From assembly GCF_015291885.1 (NCBI RefSeq), contig NZ_CP036186.1:930001-994000 (forward strand): 64,000 nt of DNA, read 5' to 3'. Source of the stretch: Stutzerimonas stutzeri (GTDB lineage: Bacteria > Pseudomonadota > Gammaproteobacteria > Pseudomonadales > Pseudomonadaceae). Made by a program: the position numbers and the translations under genes. Positions 47,722-55,952 of this stretch are shown piece after piece. The notes under the pieces are model-generated. The model was not told the DNA's origin and did not search any database. It was given only the letters and a program-made list of their open reading frames with translations. Numbering within the stretch: position 1 is the first letter of the stretch; each line of letters opens with the position of its first letter.

Positions 47722-47779
47722 TTCTGCTGTTCTGCTGTTCTGCTGTTCTGCTGTCTCGGGCGTCCTCACGGCGCCCGAG
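47722..47779. repeat. four tandem 8-bp repeats and a terminator-like hairpin
   Basis: TTCTGCTG occurs four times in perfect tandem (47722-47753), directly after the SDR gene. It is followed by a CTCGGGCG/CGCCCGAG stem (47755-47762 with 47772-47779) that probably ends the SDR transcript. The remaining bases up to 48096, part of a 379-base gap, are AT-richer and probably hold the promoter of the HPP-CBS gene; I see no gene. Confidence 0.7.
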
Positions 47780-48096
47780 TCTCTTGGCAAGGGCGCTTCT
47801 CGGCGCCTTGTTGCTGTCTTTCACGGTACGTCACTTAAATCCGTGCCTGTCTATGCATTATTTGAGTGCATTTTTATTGATGCATTCGCTTAAAAGTATT
47901 CGTTAGAGATTGATCATCTGCGAGCCGACAATGCCGACCGCGTCCCGCGCTGTGGCATTGCGTCGCAGTGCTCACGTTCATCGCCATCGTTACCGCCCCC
48001 GTTATGCGGCAGCGTCGCGCGCATCGAGCGTATGGGCGCTTTGCCGTGGCGCCGCTTTCAACGCGCACCTTCGTTGTACCGATTCAAGCAGGACAC

Positions 48097-49233
48097 ATGC
48101 ACGACAACCTCATCGACTGGTTCCGCTCCTTCGTTCCCGCTCCCTTCAATGCTCCGCCGAAAGAGTGGCTGCGCGCTGCCGGCGGCATCGCCATCGTCAT
48201 GTTGCTGACCGTGTTCAGCGGTTTCTGGCTGTTCGGCGTGCCGCTGACGCTGCAGTTGGTGGCGCCCGCGGGTGCCTCGGCGGTGTTGCTGTTCGCTGCG
48301 TCGTCGAGCCCGTTCGCTCAGCCTTGGTCGGTGATCGGCGGCAATCTGCTGGCCACTGTAATCGGTGTCAGCCTGGGGCTGACCAGCCTGCCGTCGATGG
48401 TCGCGGCGGCGCTGTGCGTGTGCCTGGTGCTGGTCTGCCTGTTCAGCCTGCGCTGCCTGCATCCGCCGGGGGCTGCGCTGGCGCTGGTCGCGGTAGTTGG
48501 TAGTCCGGAAATACATCAGCTGGGCTACGCACTGCTTTATCCAGTGGCGTTCAATTCGTTGCTGCTGTTGGCCGTGGCGCTGCTCTACAACAATCTCACG
48601 CGGCATCCGTATCCCAAACCACGCCTGCCGCGCGAAAACCTGCATCACACCAGCGACCCGCAGCCAGGTGAGCGCATGAGCTTCAGCCACGACGACGTGG
48701 ACCGTGCGCTACGCGAGTTCGGTGAGTATGTCGACGTCACCCGCGATGACCTCGAGCGGCTGATCAAACAGACCGAGAAGCACGCGCTGCGGCGAAGCAT
48801 GGGCGAAGTCACCGCGGCGGACATCACGTCCCGGGATGTCTACTCGCACACACCGGACACCTTCATCGAACAGGCCTGGAGCACCCTGCAGCGTAATCGC
48901 CTGCGCTCGTTGCCGGTGGTGAGCGATAGCCGCGAGCTGGTCGGCATTGTCACGCTGGTCGATCTGCTCAAGCATTTTCATCCGCGGCCCGGGCGGTTGA
49001 ATTTCGGCCAGCTGAAGTTTCTGCGCGGCACGAAACTGCGCGCCATCATGAGCTCGCCGGTGGTCTCGGTGACGGCTGACACGCATATGGTCGAGCTGGT
49101 CTATCTGCTCTCCGACCGTGGCCTGCATTGTTTGCCGGTGGTGGATGCGCAGCGGCGCCTGGTCGGCATGATCACCCAGACCGATCTGATCGCGGCGCTG
49201 TACCGCAATTGGCTGCGGCACTTGCCGGACTGA
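48097..49233 (+). CDS. HPP-family membrane protein with C-terminal CBS domains
   Basis: A 378-residue protein. The N-terminal HPP domain has four or five hydrophobic helices (AGGIAIVMLLTVFSGFWLFG; APAGASAVLLFAASSSPFAQPW) and the name-giving RCLHPPGAALAL. The C-terminal half has two CBS domains (TAADITSRDVYSHTPD; LRAIMSSPVVSVTADTHMVELVYLLSDRGLHCLPVVD) expected to bind adenine nucleotides. Some plant and cyanobacterial HPP proteins transport nitrite, so nitrite movement is a plausible role here, between nos and nir. ATG at 48097 chosen over a poor longer frame. Confidence 0.85.
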   Translation: MHDNLIDWFRSFVPAPFNAPPKEWLRAAGGIAIVMLLTVFSGFWLFGVPLTLQLVAPAGASAVLLFAASSSPFAQPWSVIGGNLLATVIGVSLGLTSLPSMVAAALCVCLVLVCLFSLRCLHPPGAALALVAVVGSPEIHQLGYALLYPVAFNSLLLLAVALLYNNLTRHPYPKPRLPRENLHHTSDPQPGERMSFSHDDVDRALREFGEYVDVTRDDLERLIKQTEKHALRRSMGEVTAADITSRDVYSHTPDTFIEQAWSTLQRNRLRSLPVVSDSRELVGIVTLVDLLKHFHPRPGRLNFGQLKFLRGTKLRAIMSSPVVSVTADTHMVELVYLLSDRGLHCLPVVDAQRRLVGMITQTDLIAALYRNWLRHLPD

Positions 49234-49242
49234 AGCGAAGGC

Positions 49243-50103
49243 TCAGAGCGGGTAATACCAACGCGACCAGTCGTACTCGTCTCGGGCGACGTCGCGCAGG
49301 AGCTCCACCGCCTTGAGCAGCGCCGGTGACTCGCTGGCACGGGCATGCACCAGATATACGGGGTAGCTGAATTCCGGTGCGTTCTCGACCCGTTTGAGCA
49401 AGCCTTCGTCCAGATAGCGCTGCACCACCCGGGTACGGAAATACCCGCGTCCGCCACACTGCAGCAGATATTGCAGAGCCAACGGCCCGAGACTGAAGGT
49501 GAGCGCCGCACGGGTATGCTCGGGCAGAGCCTGATCGTGTTGCCGGCGAAACGTCGGGCCCCAGTCGATATAGAGGTAGGGCGACGGTTCCCGTACGTGT
49601 GCCACCTGAATCAGCTTTTCTTCCAGTAACTGCTCTACCTGCAGGCCAGGGCGGTACTCCGGCTGATGAACCAGTGCCGCATCCAGCGCGCCCAATTCGA
49701 GCTTGTGCTGCAGCTCGCTATCGCTGGCCACCTCACTGCGCAGGGCGTGACCGGGCAGAGCCTGGCGCAGCCGTTGCACCCAGGCCAGCATCAGCGGGTT
49801 GCACAGGCTCACCTCGGCGCCGAGCGTGAGCAGTTCGCCATAACCCCGTGGCAGCGGCAGGTCGCGCCGCGCGGCCTCCCAGGTCTGCACCAGCTGGCGG
49901 GCATAGGCGGCAAAGCGCTCGCCATCGGCCGTCAGCCGCGCCCCGGCGCGATTGCGCACGAACAGCCGGCAGCTCAGCTGGTTTTCCAGGTTCTGTATGC
50001 GCGCGGTGACGGCCGTCTGGGTGATGTGCAGGCGCTCGGCCGTGGCGATGAAGCTGCCGCTGCGAATGATCTCGAGAAAGGTGCGGGCGAGATCAATATC
50101 CAT
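49243..50103 (-). CDS. LysR-family transcriptional regulator
   Basis: A 286-residue regulator with an N-terminal winged helix-turn-helix (MDIDLARTFLEIIRSGSFIATAERLHITQTAVTARIQNLE) and a ligand-binding domain (from about residue 90). It converges on the HPP-CBS gene, with a nine-base gap. LysR proteins usually control a divergent or adjacent gene, but none is divergent here except nirN's side, which reads the same way. The effector is unknown. Confidence 0.92.
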   Translation of the reverse strand: MDIDLARTFLEIIRSGSFIATAERLHITQTAVTARIQNLENQLSCRLFVRNRAGARLTADGERFAAYARQLVQTWEAARRDLPLPRGYGELLTLGAEVSLCNPLMLAWVQRLRQALPGHALRSEVASDSELQHKLELGALDAALVHQPEYRPGLQVEQLLEEKLIQVAHVREPSPYLYIDWGPTFRRQHDQALPEHTRAALTFSLGPLALQYLLQCGGRGYFRTRVVQRYLDEGLLKRVENAPEFSYPVYLVHARASESPALLKAVELLRDVARDEYDWSRWYYPL

Positions 50104-50205
50104 GGTCGACCTTAAATGCAGTGAACGTGACGGAACCGATGATTGTAGGGGGTTGTGACCGTCGTGGGGGCGCCCACCTTGAATCGGTGGGCGATCCGCT
50201 CACGA

Positions 50206-51729
50206 TCAGTGCGAAGTGCCTTCGGCGAATTCGATCTTGTTGCCGACGTTGTACTTGCCGGAGGGCTTGTTCATCGGGATGCGTTTGACCTCCTCCAGCG
50301 TGTTGGCGTCGTAGACGAGGAGGGCGCCGTCGGTGTCCCAGACGCTGAGCAGGGCGTAGCGGCCGTCGTTGGTGAATTCGACGTGGGCGGCGTTCTTGCC
50401 CGGCATCGGGCGCAGGGTGTGGGCGACTTCCAGGGTCTGTTTGTCGATCAGGTGCACGGCGTCGTTGTTCGGCCCGAAGAATACGTCGGTCCAGGCATAG
50501 GGCGAATTGGCCTGGCTGCGCATGAAGAAGCCCGGGCCTTCGGTGGGGATCTCCTTGATCAGCTTCCAGGTTTCCAAGTCCAGCACCGAGATCAGTCCCT
50601 TGCTGACGTTGGGCGTGGCGAATACCCACTTGCCGTCGCGCTTCCAGTAGATGCCCGAGCCCAGGTGCGGCATGCCCGGCAGCGGGATGTCGGTTACGGC
50701 CTTGCCGGTGTCCAGGTCGATCACCTGGCCGCCGTGAGCCTTGCGCGAGGTGGCCAGCAGGTAGCGATAGTCAGGGGTGAAGGAGAAGTCGTCGAGATAG
50801 TCGGCGGCCTTGATCCGCCGCGGTTCGAAAGTCGGCTCGCCGGCATAGGAAAGCTCCCAGGCCTCCTGTACGTCCTTCAGCGCGACCACGAAGCTGTCGC
50901 GTGGCGGCGCGGTATACACGGCGCTGACCCTTGACGGCGTGCCGTCCTGGCCCACCGTCGGGATGTGCTTGATCAGCGACAGGTCGCGGGCATCGAGAAG
51001 CACCAGATTGCCCGGCAGGTAGTTGCCTACCAGAACCCAGCGGCCATCGTTGCTTACGGCCAGGTTGCGGGTGTTCAGCCCCGCACGGACCTCGGCGATC
51101 ATGCATAGGTTGTGCAGGTCGTAGACGCTGATCCAGCCGTCGCGGGAGGCAAAGTAGACGAAGCGGCCGTCCGGCGAGAACTTCGGCCCGCCGTGCAGGG
51201 CGAAGTGCGACTGGAAGTTGGCCAATTCCTCGAAGCGATCGCCGTCCAGCACCCGCACATGGTGATTGCCGGCTTCCACCACGACGAACAGGTTGCGCGG
51301 GTCGGCACCGTGCTGCGGCGCGGTCGGCAGCGTGGCGACGTCCTTGAGGATGCGGTGACTGGCGCGGATGTCGGCGTCGCTCCAGGTCGGCGGTACGGCA
51401 GCGGGCTGATAGAGGTAGTCCACCAGGCCGGTGATCTGCGCATCGTTCAGTACGTGGGAATAGGCGGCCATCTGGCTCGCTGGACGGCCGTCACGAATTA
51501 CCGAATGTGCTTCTGCCGGCTTGATGCGGCTGAGGCTTTCCGGCAACAGCGCAGGGCCGGCGCCGCCGAGGCGGTTGACGCCGTGACAGCTCTGGCAGTG
51601 CTGCTCGTAGAGTGCCTGACTGTCGGTTGGTTGAGTGGCCGCGGCGGCCCGCGGTATGGCCAGGTCGAGGGCGACGAAGGTGGCTGCTGGCAGTGCAGCT
51701 GCCAGCAGCAGGGCGGGTATCAGTTGCAT
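50206..51729 (-). CDS. nirN: NirN, c- and d1-haem dehydrogenase of haem d1 maturation
   Basis: A 507-residue periplasmic relative of NirS. It has a signal region, a cytochrome c domain (HCQSCHGVNRLGGAG near residue 43) and an eight-bladed d1-binding propeller (about 140-500). It introduces the last double bond of haem d1 by dehydrogenating dihydro-d1. Its start overlaps nirE by ten bases, so nirJ-nirE-nirN form an operon reading left. The length agrees with P. stutzeri ORF507. Confidence 0.94.
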   Translation of the reverse strand: MQLIPALLLAAALPAATFVALDLAIPRAAAATQPTDSQALYEQHCQSCHGVNRLGGAGPALLPESLSRIKPAEAHSVIRDGRPASQMAAYSHVLNDAQITGLVDYLYQPAAVPPTWSDADIRASHRILKDVATLPTAPQHGADPRNLFVVVEAGNHHVRVLDGDRFEELANFQSHFALHGGPKFSPDGRFVYFASRDGWISVYDLHNLCMIAEVRAGLNTRNLAVSNDGRWVLVGNYLPGNLVLLDARDLSLIKHIPTVGQDGTPSRVSAVYTAPPRDSFVVALKDVQEAWELSYAGEPTFEPRRIKAADYLDDFSFTPDYRYLLATSRKAHGGQVIDLDTGKAVTDIPLPGMPHLGSGIYWKRDGKWVFATPNVSKGLISVLDLETWKLIKEIPTEGPGFFMRSQANSPYAWTDVFFGPNNDAVHLIDKQTLEVAHTLRPMPGKNAAHVEFTNDGRYALLSVWDTDGALLVYDANTLEEVKRIPMNKPSGKYNVGNKIEFAEGTSH

Positions 51730-52556
51730 AAGGCCTCCGCTTTCGGGGCTGGATCACCATGCAGGCGCGCTGGGTGCTCGACCTGGCGATCCGCAAACAG
51801 GCTGACCACCCGGCCGATGACGGTCAGGGTGGGCGGGGTAAGGTGCTGCTCGTCGGCCATGCTTGGCAGCTGACGCAGTGTGCAGCGCACCACCTGCTGA
51901 TTCTCACGGGTGCCGTTGCCGATCAGCGCGGCAGGGGTGTCCACTGGCAATCCGGCGGAGATCAGGTTGCGCGAGATCTCGCCGAGGCTGGCCAGGCCCA
52001 TGTAAAACACCAGTGTTTGTCCGCCTTGAGCCAGGGCGTCCCATGGCAGGTGCAGCTCGCCGTTGGTCTGCAGGTGGCCGGTGATGAACTGGCAGGAATG
52101 GGCCAGATCGCGATGGGTCAGTGGAATACCGGCATAGGCGCTGCAGCCAGCCGCAGCGGTGATGCCCGGCACCACCTGGCAGTCGATGCCGCGTTGCAGC
52201 AGGAATTCCAGCTCTTCGGCACCGCGGCCGAAGATGAACGGATCACCGCCCTTGAGCCGCACTACGCGCTTGTTCTGCAGGGCCAGATCGACCAACAGTT
52301 GATTGATTTCCGGCTGCGGCAGGCTGTGGTAGCCGCTGGTCTTGCCGACGTAATGGCGGCTGCAGCTGGCTGGTAGCAGCGCCATCAGTCCGTCGCTGAC
52401 CAGGCGGTCGTAGACCACCGCGTCGGCCTGTTGCAGCAGGCTCCAGGCCCGCATGGTCAGCAGGCCGGGGTCGCCCGGGCCGGCACCGACCAGAGCGACT
52501 TCGCCGGGGGCGAACGCGGCGCTCAGCGCGGCGGGAAATGTGAGTGGCTGGTCCAT
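51720..52556 (-). CDS. nirE: NirE, uroporphyrinogen-III C-methyltransferase
   Basis: A 278-residue SAM-dependent enzyme that methylates uroporphyrinogen III twice to precorrin-2, the entry into haem d1 synthesis. Motifs are VALVGAGPGDPGLLTMRAW, VVYDRLVSDGLM, RLKGGDPFIFGRGAEE and QFITGHLQTNGE. I started it at MDQPLTFPAALS, as the upstream extension is not family-like. It lies 70 bases after nirJ. Confidence 0.95.
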   Translation of the reverse strand: MDQPLTFPAALSAAFAPGEVALVGAGPGDPGLLTMRAWSLLQQADAVVYDRLVSDGLMALLPASCSRHYVGKTSGYHSLPQPEINQLLVDLALQNKRVVRLKGGDPFIFGRGAEELEFLLQRGIDCQVVPGITAAAGCSAYAGIPLTHRDLAHSCQFITGHLQTNGELHLPWDALAQGGQTLVFYMGLASLGEISRNLISAGLPVDTPAALIGNGTRENQQVVRCTLRQLPSMADEQHLTPPTLTVIGRVVSLFADRQVEHPARLHGDPAPKAEALCN

Positions 52557-52626
52557 GCGGTGCTCCTGAATTCTCATCGGACTTACGGAGTGCTTTGCTG
52601 CGGCGCTTGATGGCCGCTTCGATTGA

Positions 52627-53808
52627 TCAAATGGCGATGCTGGGTATGCACTGGGGTGTGGGGCGGCCGATTTCCTCGTCGGAGAGGTAGCAGCCCGGGT
52701 CTTCGGCCCACAGATCGCCCTGCGCCCAGGCGCGGGTGCGGGTGTTGCCGTTGCAGATCGCCAGCCAGCGGCAGTCGGCACAGCGACCGCCGACCGCGCG
52801 CGGATGCTGGCGCAGTTCCTCCAGCAGCGGGACCGGCTCATTCAGCCAGATGTCACTGAAACGTTGTCTGCGCACATTGCCGACGGTGTGTTGCCACCAG
52901 TAGGTGTCGGGGTGCACGTCGCCAATGTTGTCGATGTTGGCGATGCCGCTGCCCGAGGCGTTGCCGCCCCAGGCGCGCAGCATGCCTTCCAGGCGATCGC
53001 GATGTTCCGGCAGGCGGTCCTCTACCCACTGCAACAGCAGGACTGCGTCGGCGTCGTTGTTGCCGCTGACGAAATCAGTCTCGCGGTCGTGCTGGACGTC
53101 GTCCCAGGCCTGCTCGAAGAGCTGATGCATGGCGTCGCGGGTCATCTGGTGATGGGCGTCGGCCTTGCTGCTGCGCTTGCCGCGGCCGCTGTAGTTGAGG
53201 TGCGAAAGGTAGAACTTCTGTACATCGTGTTCGCGCATCAGCGCCAGCAGGGCCGGCAGCTGCGGATAGTTGTTTTGCGTCAGGGTGGTGCGCAGGCCGA
53301 CGCGGATATCGCGCTGGCGGCACAGGTCGATGGCGTGCATCGACGAGGCAAAGCTGCCCTTGAGCTGGCGCCATTCATCGTGCACCGCTTCCAGACCGTC
53401 GATGCTGATGCCCACGTAGTCGAACTGTGCTGCGGCGATGCGTTCGATGTTGCTCTCGTCGATCAGCGTGCCATTGGTCGACAGCGCCACGAAAAAGCCC
53501 TTGTCACGGGCGTAATCGGCGAGCTGAAAGATATCGGCACGCAGCAGCGGTTCGCCGCCGGAGAGGATCAGCACACGCACACCGGCCTCGTGCAGGTCGT
53601 CGATGACCTTCAGCGCCTCGGCGGTATCCAGCTCGTCGCGAAACTCGCTGTCGGCGGAGGTGGCATAACAGTGCTTGCAGGTCAGGTTGCAGCGCCGTAG
53701 CAGATTCCAGATGACCACAGGTGGGCGCTTGCCGCTGGCGCTGCGGGCACCGAGTACCGGTGTGGTAGGCCGGGCCAGGGCACGCAGGTAATGGCTGATT
53801 CTCAACAT
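52627..53808 (-). CDS. nirJ: NirJ, radical SAM enzyme of haem d1 synthesis
   Basis: A 393-residue radical SAM protein. The SAM-cluster motif is CNLTCKHCYAT near residue 40, with LSGGEPLLRADIF downstream. A C-terminal Cys-rich SPASM-like region (GGRCADCRWLAICNGN, then GCYLSDEE) holds a second cluster. It replaces propionate groups on didecarboxysirohaem. First gene of nirJEN; length agrees with P. stutzeri ORF393. Confidence 0.95.
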   Translation of the reverse strand: MLRISHYLRALARPTTPVLGARSASGKRPPVVIWNLLRRCNLTCKHCYATSADSEFRDELDTAEALKVIDDLHEAGVRVLILSGGEPLLRADIFQLADYARDKGFFVALSTNGTLIDESNIERIAAAQFDYVGISIDGLEAVHDEWRQLKGSFASSMHAIDLCRQRDIRVGLRTTLTQNNYPQLPALLALMREHDVQKFYLSHLNYSGRGKRSSKADAHHQMTRDAMHQLFEQAWDDVQHDRETDFVSGNNDADAVLLLQWVEDRLPEHRDRLEGMLRAWGGNASGSGIANIDNIGDVHPDTYWWQHTVGNVRRQRFSDIWLNEPVPLLEELRQHPRAVGGRCADCRWLAICNGNTRTRAWAQGDLWAEDPGCYLSDEEIGRPTPQCIPSIAI

Positions 53809-53904
53809 GGGGCGGCTCCGCTTCGGCAGCGTATCTCACCGGGCGCGCCGTGTTGGGCGCCCGCTCCTTGAGCAGCAGGATCACCGAGCGGGGTAGGGCT
53901 GGCC

Positions 53905-53918
53905 TTGACCGTAAACAA
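53905..53918. promoter_or_regulatory. weak FNR-like box upstream of nirJ
   Basis: TTGACCGTAAACAA matches TTGAT-N4-ATCAA at eight of ten defined bases. It lies about 97 bases before the nirJ start and could serve nirJEN, but it is degenerate. Confidence 0.35.
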
Positions 53919-53977
53919 TAAAAGTTGCGGGGGGCGCCCGGCGCCGGGGCAAGGGGCGTGGTGGGGCCTGCCGCTGG

Positions 53978-54226
53978 TCAGAGCAGCGTCAGCAGCACGC
54001 CAATCGCCATTAGCAAGGGCCAGCCGAGCAACAGCAGGCGCCACGCGGGCGGGGCGTGGCGCAGTTCCATGAAACCGTCGGTGATCAGCCAGGCCTTGCC
54101 GAAAGCGGCAAGCAGAACGCCTGCGGCCAACGCCAGCGTTGCGCCGGCATTGCCCAGCAGCACGGTGGAAACTGACAGCACGGCCAGGCCGAGCCAGCAG
54201 CCCACCAGGATCTTGGAAGCAGACAT
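53978..54226 (-). CDS. nirP: NirP (NorF-like) small membrane protein
   Basis: An 82-residue protein with two to three hydrophobic helices (ILVGCWLGLAVLSVSTVLLG; ALAAGVLLAAFGKAWLITDGFMELRHAPPAW). It resembles cytochrome oxidase subunit IV-like NorF. It is the last gene of nirQOP; the exact role in NO or nitrite reduction is unclear. The 10-base gap after nirO supports co-transcription. Confidence 0.87.
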   Translation of the reverse strand: MSASKILVGCWLGLAVLSVSTVLLGNAGATLALAAGVLLAAFGKAWLITDGFMELRHAPPAWRLLLLGWPLLMAIGVLLTLL

Positions 54227-54236
54227 GACGACCTCG

Positions 54237-54833
54237 TCAGTTGAGCACGTAAACCAGTGGGAACAGCAGCACCCAGACCAGATCCACCATGTGCCAGTAG
54301 AGCACTCCGGACTCCAGCCCGCTGTGGTCGTCGGGCCGGTAGGCGCCGCGACGGCAGCGCTCGGCCAGCCAGGCGAGGATCACCATGCCCAGCAGCACAT
54401 GCAGGAAGTGAAAGCCCGTGAGAATCCAGTACAGGGTGAAGAAGGTGTTGTGTTCCATCCCCAGGCCGAGCCCGGCCAGGTGGCTGTACTCGTTGAGCTT
54501 GAGCGCCACGTAGACGCAGGACGACGCCAGCGCCGCGAGCAGCAGCAACGCCGCACGACCCTGCCGCGCCTGACGGACCTGTTCCACCGCCAGCGCGGCG
54601 AGCAGGCCGGAGGTCAGCAGGCTCAGCGTCAGCGCCAGGCCGATGGAGCTGTCCAGTGCCGCGCGGCTTTCGCCGAACAGCTGCGGGTTGAACATCTGCG
54701 TGACCGCGAACGCCAGGATCAGGATGGCGAACACCGTCAGCTCGGCGAGGATGAAAAACCACATCGCCAGGTCACCCGGCAGGCGCCGGGACGGCTGGGC
54801 GACGCGTTCAGCCGAAGTGGACATAGACCACAT
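54237..54833 (-). CDS. nirO: NirO (NorE-like) cytochrome oxidase subunit III homologue
   Basis: A 198-residue membrane protein with five hydrophobic helices and the COX3 signature residues (LYWILTGFHFLHVLLGMVILA; VLYWHMVDLVWVLLFPLVYVL). Such proteins support NO reductase activity. The start overlaps the end of nirQ; MWSMSTSAE (54833) or MSTSAERV (54824) are both possible, with no strong RBS. Confidence 0.9.
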   Translation of the reverse strand: MWSMSTSAERVAQPSRRLPGDLAMWFFILAELTVFAILILAFAVTQMFNPQLFGESRAALDSSIGLALTLSLLTSGLLAALAVEQVRQARQGRAALLLLAALASSCVYVALKLNEYSHLAGLGLGMEHNTFFTLYWILTGFHFLHVLLGMVILAWLAERCRRGAYRPDDHSGLESGVLYWHMVDLVWVLLFPLVYVLN

Positions 54834-55620
54834 CCATCAGCGCGGCAACGGTCTGCGGATCATCCGACAGCGGTTCGGCGAGGCAGGCCAGGCAGGCCTG
54901 CCGCGGCGTCATGCCGGAGCGGATCATGCGTGCGGTGAAGATCAGCAGGCGGGTCGAGGCGACTTCCTCCAGATCGTGCTGTTCCAGCCGACGCAGTGCC
55001 TGGCCAAGCTTGACCACCTGGGCGGCGAGCGCGGCATCGACCTGCGCCTCGTTGGCGACGATGCGCTCTTCCTCGGCGGTCGGCGGATAGTCGAAGCGCA
55101 TCGCCACGAAGCGCTGGCGGGTGCTGGGCTTCATGCCCTTGAGCAGGTTTTGGTAACCGGGGTTGTAGGACACCACCAGCATGAAGCCCGGCGGCGCCTT
55201 GAGCGCCTCGCCGGTGCGCTCGATGAACAGTTCGCGGCGATCATCGGCCAGCGGGTGCAGTACCACGGCGGTGTCCTGCCGTGCTTCCACCACTTCGTCC
55301 AGGTAGCAGATGCCTCCTTCGCGGACCGCGCGGGTCAGCGGACCGTCCTGCCACCAGGTGCCCTGTGCGCCGATCAGGTGTCGGCCGACCAGGTCGGCCG
55401 CCGACAGGTCGTCATGGCAGGCCACGGTGTACAGCGGCAGATTCAGGCGATGCGCCATGTGCTGTACGAAACGGGTCTTGCCGCAGCCGGTCGGGCCCTT
55501 GATAAGCACGGGCATGCCGTGCTGCCAGGCCTGCTGGAACAGCTGCTCTTCATTGCCCAACGGTTGGTAGAAGGGCGCGTCAGGCGTGCCGGCGGTAGTC
55601 GGGATTTCAATCGCATTCAC
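54808..55620 (-). CDS. nirQ: NirQ (NorQ-like) AAA+ ATPase
   Basis: A 270-residue MoxR-type ATPase. Walker A is KGPTGCGKTRFVQHMA and Walker B region ICYLDEVVEA, with VSYNPGYQ downstream. It is thought to activate nitrite and NO reductases, for example in metal insertion. The likely start is the GTG at 55620, eight bases after GAGG; another GTG fifteen bases upstream lacks a site. It heads the leftward nirQOP operon. Confidence 0.93.
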   Translation of the reverse strand: MNAIEIPTTAGTPDAPFYQPLGNEEQLFQQAWQHGMPVLIKGPTGCGKTRFVQHMAHRLNLPLYTVACHDDLSAADLVGRHLIGAQGTWWQDGPLTRAVREGGICYLDEVVEARQDTAVVLHPLADDRRELFIERTGEALKAPPGFMLVVSYNPGYQNLLKGMKPSTRQRFVAMRFDYPPTAEEERIVANEAQVDAALAAQVVKLGQALRRLEQHDLEEVASTRLLIFTARMIRSGMTPRQACLACLAEPLSDDPQTVAALMDVVYVHFG

Positions 55621-55708
55621 AGGCAAGTACCTCACGGCAGCAGTTGGTTATTTCCATCGCCAAGCTACCGGCCCCGCTTTGCCCCCTCAAGCCATCCGCC
55701 GGCAAAGC

Positions 55709-55722
55709 TTGATTGCGATCAA
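55709..55722. promoter_or_regulatory. FNR/DNR box, nirQ side
   Basis: TTGATTGCGATCAA is a perfect consensus site, 88 bases before the nirQ start. It is in the 332-base divergent nirQ-nirS region (55621-55952), which has no gene. Confidence 0.87.
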
Positions 55723-55821
55723 GTCCCGCGCCGGATGCCTGCCAATCGAAGCCGATTCCAGACGTTTCGGCGTGTTGCGCCCGCGACAAGGCGTCACGTT
55801 CGGGGGGTGCCGGTGGCTCTC

Positions 55822-55835
55822 TTGATTGCCGTCAA
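55822..55835. promoter_or_regulatory. FNR/DNR box, nirS side
   Basis: TTGATTGCCGTCAA has one mismatch to the consensus (the first base of the right half). It lies 117 bases before the nirS ATG. CATAGCAT near 55857 is at about the right distance for a -10 element. Confidence 0.85.
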
Positions 55836-55952
55836 GCGCTTTCGGATTGCCGCTCTCATAGCATCCAAGTCGCAAAAAGAAGAAGTCCCCGGGAACTGCC
55901 ACACCGCCGTAACTAGCAGGAGTCGCCAGAAGCGCTCCCATAGGAGAGAAGG

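Noticed and set aside
52615..52630. FNR box near ATTGATCAAATGG between nirJ and nirE
   Set aside because: The half-sites are not spaced by four bases and the sequence overlaps the nirJ stop.
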